A stretch of 64,000 bases of DNA, taken from positions 3,121,053 through 3,185,052 of the forward strand of contig NC_051093.1 in NCBI RefSeq assembly GCF_901709675.1, written 5' to 3'. The stretch comes from Syngnathus acus (Eukaryota; Chordata; Actinopteri; Syngnathiformes; Syngnathidae). The translations under genes were made by a program, and so were the position numbers. This document shows, one piece after another, positions 17,238 to 35,170 of this stretch. The notes beneath the pieces are model-generated. The model was not told the origin of the DNA and ran no database searches. It saw only the letters and a list, made by a program, of their open reading frames with translations. Every line of letters begins with the position of its first letter. Positions within the stretch are counted from its first letter, which is position 1.

Positions 17238-19442
17238 ATGGAACTTTGGAAAATTTTACACCCAACCGCCTTTCGCTTGGCTCTGCTCTCCTTTTTTGTC
17301 CTGCTCGAGGCGCAAACGCTCAGCGAACACCAACAGGAAGGCGGCGGGGATAACGACGGCGGCTGGTCAGTTCTCTACTCGAGTCCGTTTTACATGACTT
17401 TATCACCAGCAGAGACTGGTCGGTCAAGTTTTTCTTTTGTGAGCAGTCCATTTATTGTGATAAGGATTGCCCACATTAAAAAAAAACAAGTTCGTGTGTG
17501 CGTTTAGGTGGTGCGGGTCCCACCTGAGTGTGGAGGATGAAGGTCTGTGTAACTTGGAAGTGGTGGACGGCTCTTCGCTGTCATTGCGTCACTTCCTGGA
17601 CAGGTCAGCCACATGTGTGCACCAGACTTCATTTCCTGGCACATATGCTAGCTAGCTAGCAGAGCTGCTAACCTAACGTGATGTTTCCATAGTTACGCGT
17701 ACAGGATGCCGGTGGTCATCACAGGACTGACGGACAACGCCGTGGGTTTTTCTTCAGCTTTTGCATTACATTTGTGTGTTTTTCTTTCAGTTTGTTTAAA
17801 AAAAAAAAGATTTTTGTTTCAGGTTGAATTTATTTTCTGTATGTTTGTCTTTCATGTTCGCTTTATTTTATTAGTCTAGTTTGACTTTTTAATGTTAAAC
17901 TAGTTTTATATTCATCATATTTGTATTTGTTGAATTGTACTTCCTGTTGATGTTGTAGAAATTCCGCTCTTTGTGCTCCAAGTGGAATTTACTGGCTGCA
18001 TACGGTGAACGGCAAGTGCGTCTCAGTACAGCCAACACGTATTCATACACCAAAGGTCAGCCGCCGCCGCCGTCTTCCCATCGTGCTTGGCAGGGCGCCG
18101 CGTGACATCGTGTGATCTGGTGCGCCCACAGTGGACGTGTCCTTCAGGGACTACGTGAACGTCCTCCTCAGGCCGCAGTCGCCTGGCGTTCTGGGCAGCG
18201 GTGAGTCGGAGAGGGCCAAAGACGTGATGAAAATGTGCTTTAGTCTTTTTTGTGCTTCTCTTTTCGATGCACGTTGGCGACCAGCAGACACTTTGTACAT
18301 GTTCGGTGACAACAACCTGAGCGAGTGGCAGAGTCTTCTGGATGTTTACAAGCCGCCCCCCTTCTTGCTGCCGCACACCAGCCGAGCTTTCAGCTTTGGA
18401 GTTGCCGGTCCGTCGTAGCAACTTGGAGTCTTTAGAAAGAATGAAGACTGCAAAAACAAAGCTAAATTGTCCTTGTCCTCATCATCTACTGTTGTTCAGG
18501 TCCTGGAACTGGCGTCCCCTTCCACTGGCACGGCCCGGGATACTCGGAGGTCATCTACGGGAGGAAGGTAGGTCAGTGGTCGTTGTCGTTAGGGATTTGA
18601 CTGCCTGTCCTCCGTCAAGTTATCATGCAAGCCCACATTTCAGGTTTTCACCTGAGAAATTTCATCTTGTAAAAAGTAAGCCCGTTTCAATGGGTGATCG
18701 CGTCACATGAGCACTTTTCATGATCAGCTTTCTTTGTTTTTGCTGGTCCAGCGCTGGTTCCTGTACCCGCCGGAACACGAGCCCCACTTCCACCCCAACA
18801 TTAGCACCCTCTCATGGCTGAGAAACATCTACCCGCATCTAACCCCACGCCAGGCCCCGCTAGAGTGCACCATTCGACCTGGACAGGTATTCCATACACT
18901 CGAGGCCTTCAAACTCTTCTTCTTCCCTGTTTTCCAACAACATATTTTCTAGACATAAATCCCGATCTAATGGTTCCCCTGGTTCTAAGTCCTTTAGGCG
19001 CGTCATCAAAAATGTAACCTCAGTCAGTTAATTCGAAATTCCCACGTTTGCGAATAACCTTTGCATGTTTATTCTGGTGAATTTTATTGGCTACGAGATC
19101 GAGAATTAGTAAAAGAAAACCTAAAAGACGCATCTGCTTTCCCGCGTTTAATGGTAGAAATGTGCAACAGCGCTCTCGGCTCTAATGGTTTGAAACGTGG
19201 TAATGCACTCCCAGTTCTCCTAACTACGACTACATTCTTGAAAAATTGACATTTTTCTCTCCTAAAATGAAATTTTGATTGTAACTAATTCTGCTTGAGA
19301 AGCTTCACACGCTTGACGGCTCGTTGCGTCTTGTCGTACTAACTTGACATTGTGCCCTCAGGTCCTATATTTCCCTGACCGCTGGTGGCACGCCACACTC
19401 AACCTGGACACCAGTGTCTTTATCTCTACATTCCTGGGATGA
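17238..19442 (+). CDS. jmjd8: JmjC domain-containing protein 8
   Basis: ER-lumenal JmjC-fold protein of unsettled enzymology. Nine exons join in phase to about 280 residues: 17238-17365, 17508-17603, 17693-17741, 17959-18055, 18132-18200, 18288-18407, 18500-18567, 18752-18886, 19362-19442. The N-terminus has a hydrophobic signal peptide (about residues 10-26, rich in L, F, A, V). The JmjC core includes VRLSTANTYSYTKVD, FGDNNLSEWQSL, VPFHWHGPGYSEVIYGRKRW and VLYFPDRWWHATLNLDTSVF. The protein ends FISTFLG, as in the family. Where typical JmjC enzymes have HxD/E, this reads HWH. The same is recalled for mammalian JMJD8, so it is a family trait rather than damage. It is convergent with kpnb1. Confidence 0.95.
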
Positions 19443-20694
19443 AGCTGATGAACACACACGAACCATCTGACAAACCTGACCTTTTCGTGACCCTTGATCT
19501 TACATGTTCAACTTTCATAAGATTAAACAAAAAATTAATTTTCTTGTCATCATCCTGTTGTAAAATGAGTAAACATGCAGCCAATGGTGACAGACAAGTT
19601 GGTGTGTGTCTGTGTGTGTGTAAGATGTGACCTCAACCAGAACTAATCATAGTATGTGTGTGTGTGAAGGAGGTGCCCAAGCTTTGGTACAATATAGACT
19701 TTTATTAGTTCACTCAATAAGAAATGAAAGTCAATGACAACTCAAGTTGAACATGTCAACACAGGAAGTTGTTCTCACAACAGCTGCCACAGCTCACCAA
19801 AATAAAAGCTGCGAAAGGAAGGCGTTCGCTCGGCCGGGTGTTTGGGCCGAAAATGGGCGCATCCAAGCGTGCACCAACACCGTGTTAATATCAATGTTCT
19901 TGGCTGCCTATAAAGACAGCGTGAAAAAGGGTCAAAGTTCAGAGTCCTACGTGAGTCCAAGGTGTTGAAAACAAAGTGAAAGACAGGACGTGCTTAGGGA
20001 ATGTTTCAGATGATTTTATTGTTTTCTGTTTTCAGAATGGAAAAATAGAAGATTTGACAAACGTCTTCAATTCTCGAGCAGAAATGTGACCCAAAAGCCA
20101 AACCAAGCGCAGCCGCTTCCTTTGGCACTCGCCCCTCAAGTGCTTTTAATGTGAAAATACTTCGTGCCGAGTTGGCCGCGGGCCGACTGACGGGGCCGGG
20201 GGTGGCTCTGTTGTCCGTCTGTGGCGTTCTGGTGCGCCAAAGCAACTAAAAGTCTGATTTTAGCCCCTCCCCCGCCGGCAGGGTCATCACAGCAATGCAA
20301 CCGGGAGGCGAGAGGTGGACGGGGCTTTTATTTAAGGGACAAGAGTTGTCCACAGGCTGTCAGGGTGGGTGGGCAAGAAGAAGAGGAAAGGAGGGCCCCG
20401 GCAGACCGCAAGGTGGTGATGTCATCGTCTCTCATACGCAGACACTCATTATTGTCATAGTCATCATCGTCGTCGTCGTCATCATCATCATCTTACGTGA
20501 ATCAAGTTGAGGCGTCGCCAGGCAGACGACGTCGTCCGTTTCGTCCCCAACGTCCATCCAGACGTCCAACGCACACGTGCCGCTAACCCGTCACGCTGAA
20601 CTCATCTGAAAACAAACGCAAACCTTTAGCGGTACGACGGCTGCAACTTACGATTATTCTCCATCACTTTCCCCCAAATTAATCAGATGAAAAT
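19443..20694. other. Convergent 3' ends of jmjd8 and kpnb1
   Basis: No coding exon is seen. A plus-strand AATAAA at 19801-19806 is the best candidate for the jmjd8 3' end. TTTATT at 20015-20020 reads AATAAA on the minus strand and probably ends the kpnb1 message. The two 3' UTRs would therefore stop about 200 bp apart without overlapping. A GTC/ATC trinucleotide-rich stretch lies at about 20463-20492. Confidence 0.5.
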
Positions 20695-26442
<5,748 letters not shown>

Positions 26443-28507
26443 TCCGTCCGTCCACCGGCGTCCGGCAGCCGATAGCGCGCCCGACGAGAGTTTGGCTTAG
26501 ACTGACTGACTCGAGCAGCTCGGTGAAGAGGCGGTTCCCGGTTTTGGGCGTGGAATGTTAGGGAAAATATCTCTTAAAAGTCGCTTTGTTGCTTTTGCTG
26601 CTGCTTTTGCTGCTGCAGGCGCTGCTCGTCTGGGTGTTGGTAGTGGTGAGCTGAGACCGCTTTGCCGCCGCCCGTTCGCATCGCTCGCTCGTGTTGCGTC
26701 GCGAGGGAAAGGCCGCGCGCTCCCGGTCGGCGGAAGGATATCGCACAACTGGGCCGTGCGCGCACCCGGCCGGCGGAAGAATAGGGCACCGCGGCTGATG
26801 CATTCAGCGACCGTCGGACTGGGTCGATGCCGCAGGGCGGAAACCCAAACAAGGCTTTTTTTCGGCGTCTCCGGAGGCTCGGCTCGCTTCAGGACAGCTT
26901 AGACGTTTCTTATGACATCGGTATTTGTGACGAATTTGATCATTTTCGTCGGTTTTGCACCGACGACAAAAAGAAGCAGAGAGCCACTACAAGCTCCGGC
27001 GGAAGTGGGAGCAGTGAACGCAACGGAGCGAACACGTGTGATCCAGCTGTCGGCGAGGGCGCGTGCTCGTAATGATCACTGTTATTTTTTTAGTTGTTTT
27101 ACTTTATTGATTTAAAAAATGACGTAGTTAAGTCGTTTTGCTTGAAGGGTTAAGTGAGAGACGCGGTTACGTCATCGTATCGTGACACAAGTGACCAGAC
27201 TTTGAAGACGCGTCTCCGTCATCACGTTTCGGCTGATGAGCAAGTTGACGTCACAGCTTCTTACTAGCAGTAGTATTCATCAATTTTTAGCATGTGTGCT
27301 TTTTAAAAGTTAGTATGTTCATATCGTCTTATTGCTTGTTAATTTGTTGCACCTTAATTATTACTTAACTTTTTTTAATTAGCATGTGTTTATTTGTTCG
27401 GATGAGTATTTAGCTGGCGATTAGCAGAAACCTCATCTCCAAAGAGACTTTTTCAGGAAACCAAACAAAAGAAGACTTTGGTTAAGTTGTGAATATTACA
27501 TCATTAAAGAGAACCAGCTATTTTCTGCACCTCATATTGGTCAATTATTTGTATAAAACGAAAAAGTAAATAAATACATACATAAATGAATAAAAAGCAG
27601 ACCCACATAGACTAACCAATATGATTTGAGAGGAAAAAAATTGCAAATTGGCCAAACTTGGCTATAGGATGTTTCAACCCAAAGCTAGCTGTGTCATTTT
27701 AGAATGTTTATTAGTATTAAAGATTAAAGTCCCAATGTATGCATGTGTGCTTACTAAAAATAGCACACAGTTTTTAATATATATTAATATTTATAGTGTT
27801 TAATATGAGCAATGAAAATGCATTGCAGTGCTGAGCAAGGCTCCATCTCCTAAAGAACTACTAAAGAAAGAAAATAAACTACAAACGGGTTAAAAAACAA
27901 CAACTCATTGCTTCTTTATTAGTTTTACAGTAGTCACTTATATGTTATAGCTGCCTTGAGTTGCTCTTTTGCTTTTTTTTTTTTCCAACTTCCCTCCTCA
28001 TCTTCCCATCAACACAACAGAAGAGTTATGGACAAAATATAAGAACAACAAGAACACACACACACAAATCAAATAAAAAATGCCCCTTTTCACAAGGAAA
28101 ACACATTTTGGCAAAGGAGGATAGATGAAAGGTACTGATGATCCAGTGCATTCGAAAACATTCAGAAATACAATATGTTGATTCAGCGTGTGTACAGCTA
28201 AATATATAAGAGCTAGGAGGACATTGGTCCAATCAGATTTCATCTCCTCACTTGTTGCCAGGCAGCTTGCAGGCTAACCTGCACCAGACATGAAAGGTAG
28301 AATTAAAAACACACACAATAAACACATAAGTGGACCAGCAAACGTGATGGCACTACACGGCTAACGGGAAGCCAATCCTGCTAGCATCCGGCTCGTGTAT
28401 GACCATGTTTTTTTTTTTTGCCAGTGAACCCGGAAAGTTCCTAATGAACAACTCCAAAATTCACTCTTAAGATTTTTTAAATAGTGGATTACATAGCTGA
28501 CTCTATA

Positions 28508-28526
28508 GGGCTGTAACGATTAATCG
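28508..28526. mobile_element. Possible hAT terminal fragment
   Basis: The sequence GGGCTGTAACGATTAATCG resembles the terminal repeat of a widespread vertebrate hAT group. I could not find a matching inverted end nearby, so only a relic is likely. Confidence 0.3.
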
Positions 28527-29201
28527 ATTAGTCCCCCATCATTACATACGTATTTTTCATAAAGTGGACTATATAGTTTAGTGATCAACATAGCTAACAG
28601 GAACCAAACCCTAGCTAGCATCCTGCCAGTGCCGCTAGCAAGTAAAATAAAGACCGTTTTGACCGACTGCTGCTCAACAGCCACAATTTGTCACAGTTTT
28701 GTCCGACCAACAGTCAAAGATTTGTGTAAACAATACAGAAAAAAAATGAAGCTCAGTTCAACTTTTGGTTCACGTTTGTTCTTTTCCGTACGTTGATCCT
28801 TTTAACTTTTGATCGACCATCAGTAGCGTACAAACCCAACCCTATCTTGAGACCCTGCTCCACTAACATGCTAATGAGCTGGCAAACCTTTTCAGAGAAA
28901 ATTTTGTTAAACGATTCATAGCGTGGCAATGGTTGAACTGTTGCTAGCGCTGTTAGCTCGCTGCTATTCAAGTTGATGTAATACAAGATAGTTAGCATGG
29001 AATGGCTTTTTTAAAAAAAAAAAACATGTCGGAAGTGTCCTCTAACATTCGCCGCCAAAACATTTTGTGTAACTTGTCTTCTTCAATTACTGTTGCTAAC
29101 ATGCAAAAGCCAGCACAGCCAATTTTTGGTGCTAAGCTAGCTATGCTAACTTGAATCATTACGCTCCACGCCGTCATTTTCAACGGAGGGCATCTCCTTA
29201 A

Positions 29202-29520
29202 AGAGGAACTAAACCTAAACCATTTTTTGAAAGAATAAATGATGTGCCTGCCATCGTGGAGTAATAAATTGAATAATTCATAAACGTATAAGGTTTAACA
29301 AAATCGTAATTGAGCCGCAGACATAAAGTGATTTCGAAACTACCAAGGCGCATTGCTCAGCCTTTGAAAAGGAGGCCGCTTACTGAATAACTAGGAGTGA
29401 ATATTAATGGAATATTATTAATAGAATAAATATTTTGTATTTTTTATGTAAAAAGCATCAGATAAATGATGATATGGACATTTAAAATAGAACAACAGAG
29501 ATCTTTGGTTTAGTTCCCCT
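29202..29520. mobile_element. piggyBac-like MITE (319 bp)
   Basis: Termini are AGAGGAACTAAACC and GGTTTAGTTCCCCT, an inverted repeat with one mismatch over 14 bases. Both sides are flanked by TTAA (29198-29201 and 29521-29524), the target duplication used by piggyBac transposases. The interior is AT-rich and has no transposase ORF. Confidence 0.75.
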
Positions 29521-30222
29521 TTAAATGCAAGACTAGCATCCGCCGGCATTGTAACTTAGCAGAGTTTAGCTTCGGGAGCGTATGACAGCTTATTACAGCA
29601 CAAAGATGTGTTGACAAGACGGAAGACTTCCTGCAGTTGTGCCGACAAGAAGGTGAACAGGGGCCAAAGCCGTAAAAACCAAAGTGTGGACACAGCGCAC
29701 TGATCTGCACTGGTTAAAACTACGTCGAATGGTTGGCGGACACCATGTTGTCTCGATTGGTGGCTTTTGGATGTTTTTTGGCCTTTTGGAGTGGATTTGT
29801 GGTTCCTTTTTTGTTCCGCTGACACATTTGGCTTGAAAAAATGACTTGAGGTTCCCAATCAAGTCATTTCTTCCTTTTTTATTGTGTACTCAGTGACCAT
29901 GATGGTTGAATTAGATTAACATCAACTTGTGTATGCTCCATTTTAGAATCTAAGGTGCGTTGCGTTGTGATGTCAGGCTGGGGGAAAAGATGGCACCGAC
30001 GCATGTCATTTGATTTCTACGGCTTTGGGTCAGGGGTCATGAAAGTGGCGGTCTCTTGGGGTGTGCGCGCTCATTCACATGAAAACACAGAAATAACACA
30101 CGCACGTTTGTACAGAGAACAAGTATGTACATGCTCAGAGGTATGCCAACACGTTTCTCCTCATCCTCCTCCTCACCTGTAGTGTCCTCAATTGTCCCAT
30201 GATGCCACAGGGCACTTAGCAT

Positions 30223-33200
30223 TTAGCTGTTCTTTAGCAGCATCCTGTCCTCGGGCGGACAGGAAGTGGAAGCAGCGAGCGTGGCGTTGGCGACAGAGGA
30301 CGCGGACGAGGAAGAAGACGAGGACGAGGACGGCTGCGTGGGGAAGCAGAGGAGTTGTCCCGCTTCGGCGGGGAGCAGCGAGCACGAGCGAAGGTCCACC
30401 GTCTGCAGGGACGGACAACGGCGCAACAGTGGGACGCTCTGCTCAGTCACCTTCACGCAACCTGCCACACACACAAACATCAGCTTAACATTGCCATCAT
30501 TTGGTGATACAGTTAACACAGCAACAAAAATCCTTCCTGGCAAGGTCCAAACATTGTTGGGAAAATGCTCAAAGGAGATGACTGAGGCTGAGATTTTCAA
30601 ACTCAACAAGCTTTCTAAACAAATCATCAATCACTTGACGATTCCTCCATTTGATTTGCTTTGGCGCGCCACAAAAAGTGCAAATGGCGGCAACAGAGCC
30701 TGCGTTGAGCGACGGGGGCGTACCTGCCAGGTTGAGGTGCGTGAGGGTGTGTCTGAGCGGCGAGGCGGGCGCCGCCAACGTGGCCACGCTGTGGTCCGAC
30801 ACGTTGGCGCAGTGGCTGAGGTCCAGCTTGGCCAGACGTGGCACGAAGCGTACCAGCAGGCGGGACGCCGCGTCCGTCAGGTCCAGCCCGGACAGCCGCA
30901 GCTCCGTCACGTTGTGGAAGCGCCCTACTCGCGGTTCCGAGCCACCGCCACCACCACGTACTGGGCAACCAATCAGACAGAGGGACTATTACCTCTAATC
31001 TTAGAAATTCCTTGTGCCTCCTCTCCACCATTCATTTAGGTCAACAAACTAGCCAAGGCACTCGAAAACGATAGGGATCACCTGTCCTGCTATCGGAGGG
31101 CGGGGCCAGCAGCTCCCTCAGGTGTGCGTCCTTCAAGTCGTCCACGCCGCTCAAGTCCAACATGCGCAAACAAGACCGCACGCCCTGACACAACGCCGAC
31201 ACCGCCGGCCACGCTACGCCTGCCACCGTCAACTCCGCCAGACCTGGAGCGCGCGTGCACACACGTCTATGTCAAATAGGAGTGAATATGCAAGTGAGGA
31301 TGGACGCACCGGCGGACAGACCCGGCAGGCGGCTGATGAGCCAGAGAAGCTGCTTCTTGGAGATGTTGGTGTGTCCCAGGTTGAGCGAGACGGGCTGTCG
31401 ACGAATGATCCCGCTGAGCATGGGTGGCGTGATGGAGCGCTGTCGGCTCAGGTCGATCCGACTCCACAGTCGTTTGTCGCAACACCTGCGTCGCCATGGC
31501 AACCAGAGGTCAGTGTTACTTAGGACAGGTCCGGCTATGTGGAGACTACAGTGATTCCCAAGCAGGGTGCCGCGGGAAATGAACCGATTTCACATCCTTA
31601 AGAAGGCATCCGTGGCTATCGATGGCAGTGACATACAATAATTCAATAAATCGAGACTCGTTCACGGCGGGACTGACCAGCGGCTCCACGTGCGACACAC
31701 ACGCATGCACAGGCACAGCTCACGATGGCCGAGGAAGGAGAAGACCCGCAGCCAGGTGTCACGCGTCATGACGTGGGTGCGGCCCGAATCCAGCGGCAGG
31801 CAGCTAGGCTCGGGGCAGGTGGGAGGCGGCCTCACTAGGTGGCGCTCCATCTGGATGGGACGCGGCGGAGACGGCACAGCAGGGGGGCTGCGCTTCATCA
31901 CGTGCGAACGCCCCGCTGCCCCAGAGCAGGGCGATGGCGCCGTGGCCGACACCAGCGGCCCGCCGCCTCGCCCCCCATTGGAGGCGGGGACAGAGTTCCT
32001 CTGCCGACTCTTGTTACCTTTGGTCCCGCCCCCTCCCATCCCGCTGTGTCTGTGATTGGTCAGCAGGCTGCTGGCATTTTCTTTCTCGCCACGCACGCGT
32101 CCGTTGCGCGCCTCCTGCCCGTTGCTGCGCTGCGAGGACGGAGCCATCTGATTGGATGAGAGCGGCGAGGGTGACGGGAGGGATGACGAATTTTTCCCGA
32201 CTCTGTCCGAGGACGGCGGATCGGCCTCGTCCCCGTCCAGCATGGCTTTTCTGCCCCGCGGCGTCAAGGCTCCGGGCACGTCTCCTCTCCGCCGCGTCTT
32301 GTCTCCCACCCGCTCCTCCTCCCGCTCCTCGTCCTCCTCCTCCGACTCGTCGCTGGCGCTGAAGCCCAACTCTGCCAGGCGCCGGTCCCGTTCGCTGCGG
32401 GTCCTCTCCGGTCGGGCCAAGCCGCTGTTGCCGTGGGCGACGGGAGGCAGCGGCAGCGTAGGTGAGGAGGGCGAGGAGGCTCCGCCCCCGCGCAGAGAGT
32501 CGTCAGAGTCCGACTCAGAGTCCGACTCGGAGCTGGAGGACGACGACGACGACGAGTCGGGCCGGCGCTCCAGCAGGCACATCCTCTTGAAGCGTTCCAA
32601 TTTTTCCCGGTGATGCGAGCGCTGCTCTGCACTGGACGACCCCCCTCCAACACCATCACCCGAAGCTGACAAGGAGGCCGAGCCCAGAGGAGCCACTCCC
32701 GCTGCGGAGGCTGGGCCAGTCGACTCTGCTCCTTCCTGTTTGGGCTTCTAAAAGCAGGAAGTAAGCGCATAGTCAGAAGTAATGCAGCACAACCACAACG
32801 GAAGAAAACGTTGTGTATACCTTTTTGAGACGTTTCTCGTGCGCACCCTTCATCTGAAAGAAAAGACACTTTTATAAGGGGGGAGCAGAGCAAGTGACCC
32901 ACAAACAATTTTGAAATGAGATTTCTTCACCAGCCTGCTCCTGCATGATTCATTTGATAGAACACGGTTATGAACTTTGATTTTTAAGGCTTGAATGCAG
33001 GAGCCGCCTGACCTTCTTCTTGGGCCCGCCGTCTGAGGGCAGCGTCTCCTTCCTCCTCTTGTGGCTGCCGTCCGGCCTGGGTGCCTCCTTCTTGGGCGGC
33101 GGCTCGTCCGTCAGTTTCCAGCGGCCCAGCTCGCCGTTGTCCAGACGCCGCTTGGCCAACATGTCCGCTTGCTCCTGTGGCCACACACAAGACCAGGGTG

Positions 33201-34197
33201 AGGGGGTTCTGGTCGCCAGACAAAGCCGGCGCCAGTCACTCACCTTGCTGGTCTTTCCCTCCTTGTGGCACTTGGGACACTCCCAGCAGTTGGGAATCTC
33301 GTCATTGATGATGCCCTCCGCTTTGCCCATCTGCCAGAACGCAAAGCACACACACGTCAGGCAGGCTTCTCTTGGGTGTCGACGGGCAACAGGAAGTGAG
33401 GGTCCGACCCACCTTGAGGCAGCGCGGGTGTATGATTTCATTGCAGATGGTACATTCCATCAGGCTCAGGCTGAACTTGTCCTCGTCACCCTCCACCGTG
33501 TCTTCCTTCCCCGCCTCGCCACACGCCAGGCACACCGCCGTGTGCGGCAGCACCGGCTGCACGCAGGGATCAGAGGTCATCGTCAGGTACGCTTAGCATC
33601 AGTGACTCTGCCCGGAGCACGTCGATACAATGGCGCTACCAATAAATATATGATGCAATATGACAGGCCATGGCCTCTCATTGCCTCCAAAATCAAACAT
33701 TTCATCTGCCAATCAACAACATCGGATCATTCATCAGCGCGTATGCGTGTAAGGTCTGGTTCACTGGCAGTGCCAGTTGCCATGGAAACACCGCATCGTT
33801 GCCTGCTGGCCTACAGCTTGCCTTGCATGACACTTGAATGTTCAGAGCACATACGTGTGTGCGTGCATGCGATGACGTCACCATGTGAACGCCAGATTGT
33901 CTTGGTGTAAAATCAGGGTCCAATCAGTTCAATCAATTGTTTTCCAATCAGTTGTTAGGGTTGCCCTCGATGCTACGGCAACAATCACAGTAAGTTTGGT
34001 GTCAAGTTGAATGTTGGCCTCACCGCCGTGCACTGCCGGAGCAGACAGGACTGCTTCATGCGTCCGGGCCCGCCGAACTTCTTCATGTCCTTGCAGAAGT
34101 GACACTCGCCGCACTCGCTGCGGGTGCACGCCTGGCAGCGGCGGCACCGCGTCCTCCTGCGCCTCGCCCCCCCGCCCAGCGCCTTACTGCCCGACAT
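30223..34197 (-). CDS. fbxl19: F-box and leucine-rich repeat protein 19 (CXXC-PHD-F-box-LRR)
   Basis: CpG-island-binding F-box protein of the KDM2/FBXL10-11 relatives without a JmjC domain; links SCF ubiquitin ligase and chromatin. The first coding exon has the CXXC finger ([20 protein letters not shown], then [20 protein letters not shown]). Next is a PHD finger ([15 protein letters not shown] ... [17 protein letters not shown] ... [10 protein letters not shown]). A basic linker and a serine/acidic tract follow ([15 protein letters not shown]). The F-box is [20 protein letters not shown] at about 31.7 kb, followed by LRRs such as [20 protein letters not shown] and [15 protein letters not shown]. 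It ends [10 protein letters not shown], close to the mammalian end. The start is [15 protein letters not shown], just inside an exon whose acceptor lies at about 34215. It is head-to-head with ube2m. Confidence 0.95.
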
Positions 34198-34379
34198 CCC
34201 ACAACGAGTCAGCTGCAAACAAACAATATGTTAGTGTGCTCAATTGGCCGCTGATGATTGACGTACAGGACAACTTTTTAGGGCAGGTGACACCATTCGA
34301 TGTACTGGCAAATAATGATTAGTTTTAATAAATTCATCTGCCAATTATTTCCACTTTTTTTTTCTGTCGGCAATGTCAC

Positions 34380-34690
34380 ACAAATGTTCCTCCATCCTTT
34401 CATCCATCCATCCATTTTCTGTACCGCTTGTGCCCACGAGGGTCGCGGGCATGCTGAAGCCTATCCCAGCATCAGCGGGCGACATCCTGAACCGGTTGCC
34501 AGGGCACACAGAGACAAAAAACCATCCACACTCACAGGCAATTTGGAGTCCTCAATCAGCCTACCATGCATGTCTATGGGATGTGGGAGGAAACCAGAGA
34601 AATCCCACACAGGCACGGGGAGAACATGCAAACTCCACACACCCTCTGAACTGTGAGACGAATGTGCTAACCCATGCGCCACCGAGCTGC
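34380..34690 (-). repeat. Common teleost interspersed repeat with CATC/ATCC tail
   Basis: The block has the hallmarks of a very abundant fish repeat: a CATCCATCCATCCATT run, then CTGTACCGCTTGT, GAGGGTCGCGGG, AGCCTATCCCAGC, and later GGGAGAACATGCAAACTCCA. Orientation is taken from the simple-repeat tail lying at the left side. I recognise the sequence class but cannot name the family with certainty. Confidence 0.75.
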
Positions 34691-35094
34691 AAATTCAAAT
34701 GATCCTGAAAAAGCAAACTTTTTCCTCAACACATGAAAACTACAGTTCTCCGGAACTGATTTTCAAAATTCTCCCTGCGTTGTCCTGAAGTTGAAGTGGC
34801 AATTCCAACCTGATGCAGCATTTGAAACATAATAAAAATGCTCCAAAATGCAGGAAGCTCTGCGCTGAGAATAGCTGCGAATTAAGCGAAATACACTCCC
34901 CCCCCCAAAAAAAACAACCAATGTCAACATGCCACAATATGTTAGTTCAAGGCTTGTTCCTATGCTTTCATGTAAAAATGCTAAGAGCTACTACTCATCA
35001 CTGTGTCACGTGATCAATGGACATCACAAAGCATCCTTGGCAGGAGTTAGCAAGCATTAGGAAGCCAAGCAGCACCTAAAGGCTGCCAACCGCG

Positions 35095-35170
35095 AACACA
35101 CATACATACATATGCTCGAACCAACGCACGCACATACATATGCTCGAACCAACGCACGCACATACATACA
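35095..35170. repeat. Short tandem repeat (~28-bp unit)
   Basis: A unit containing ACATACATATGCTCGAACC followed by AACGCACGC occurs twice nearly perfectly, then decays into CATACATACA simple repeat. Confidence 0.7.

Larger units (their letters stand above)
26443..30222. other. Gene-poor spacer between kpnb1 and fbxl19
   Basis: The first 600-700 bases upstream of the kpnb1 start are GC-rich and should hold its promoter. The rest is AT-rich with no exon that I can support. A MITE with TTAA flanks is at 29202-29520. A hAT-like end fragment (GGGCTGTAACGATTAATCG) is at about 28508-28526. A minus-strand AATAAA (TTTATT at 29878-29883) could end the fbxl19 message; another candidate is at 27915-27920. 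Confidence 0.5.

Noticed and set aside
26555-26902. 115-residue ORF upstream of kpnb1
   Set aside because: Lies in the GC-rich kpnb1 promoter area, alanine/arginine/glycine-rich as expected by composition.
30266-31039. 257-residue plus-strand ORF
   Set aside because: It crosses exons and introns of fbxl19 on the opposite strand; no family resemblance and no splice signals of its own.
33020-33910. 296-residue plus-strand ORF
   Set aside because: Antisense to fbxl19 PHD-region exons; composition effect.
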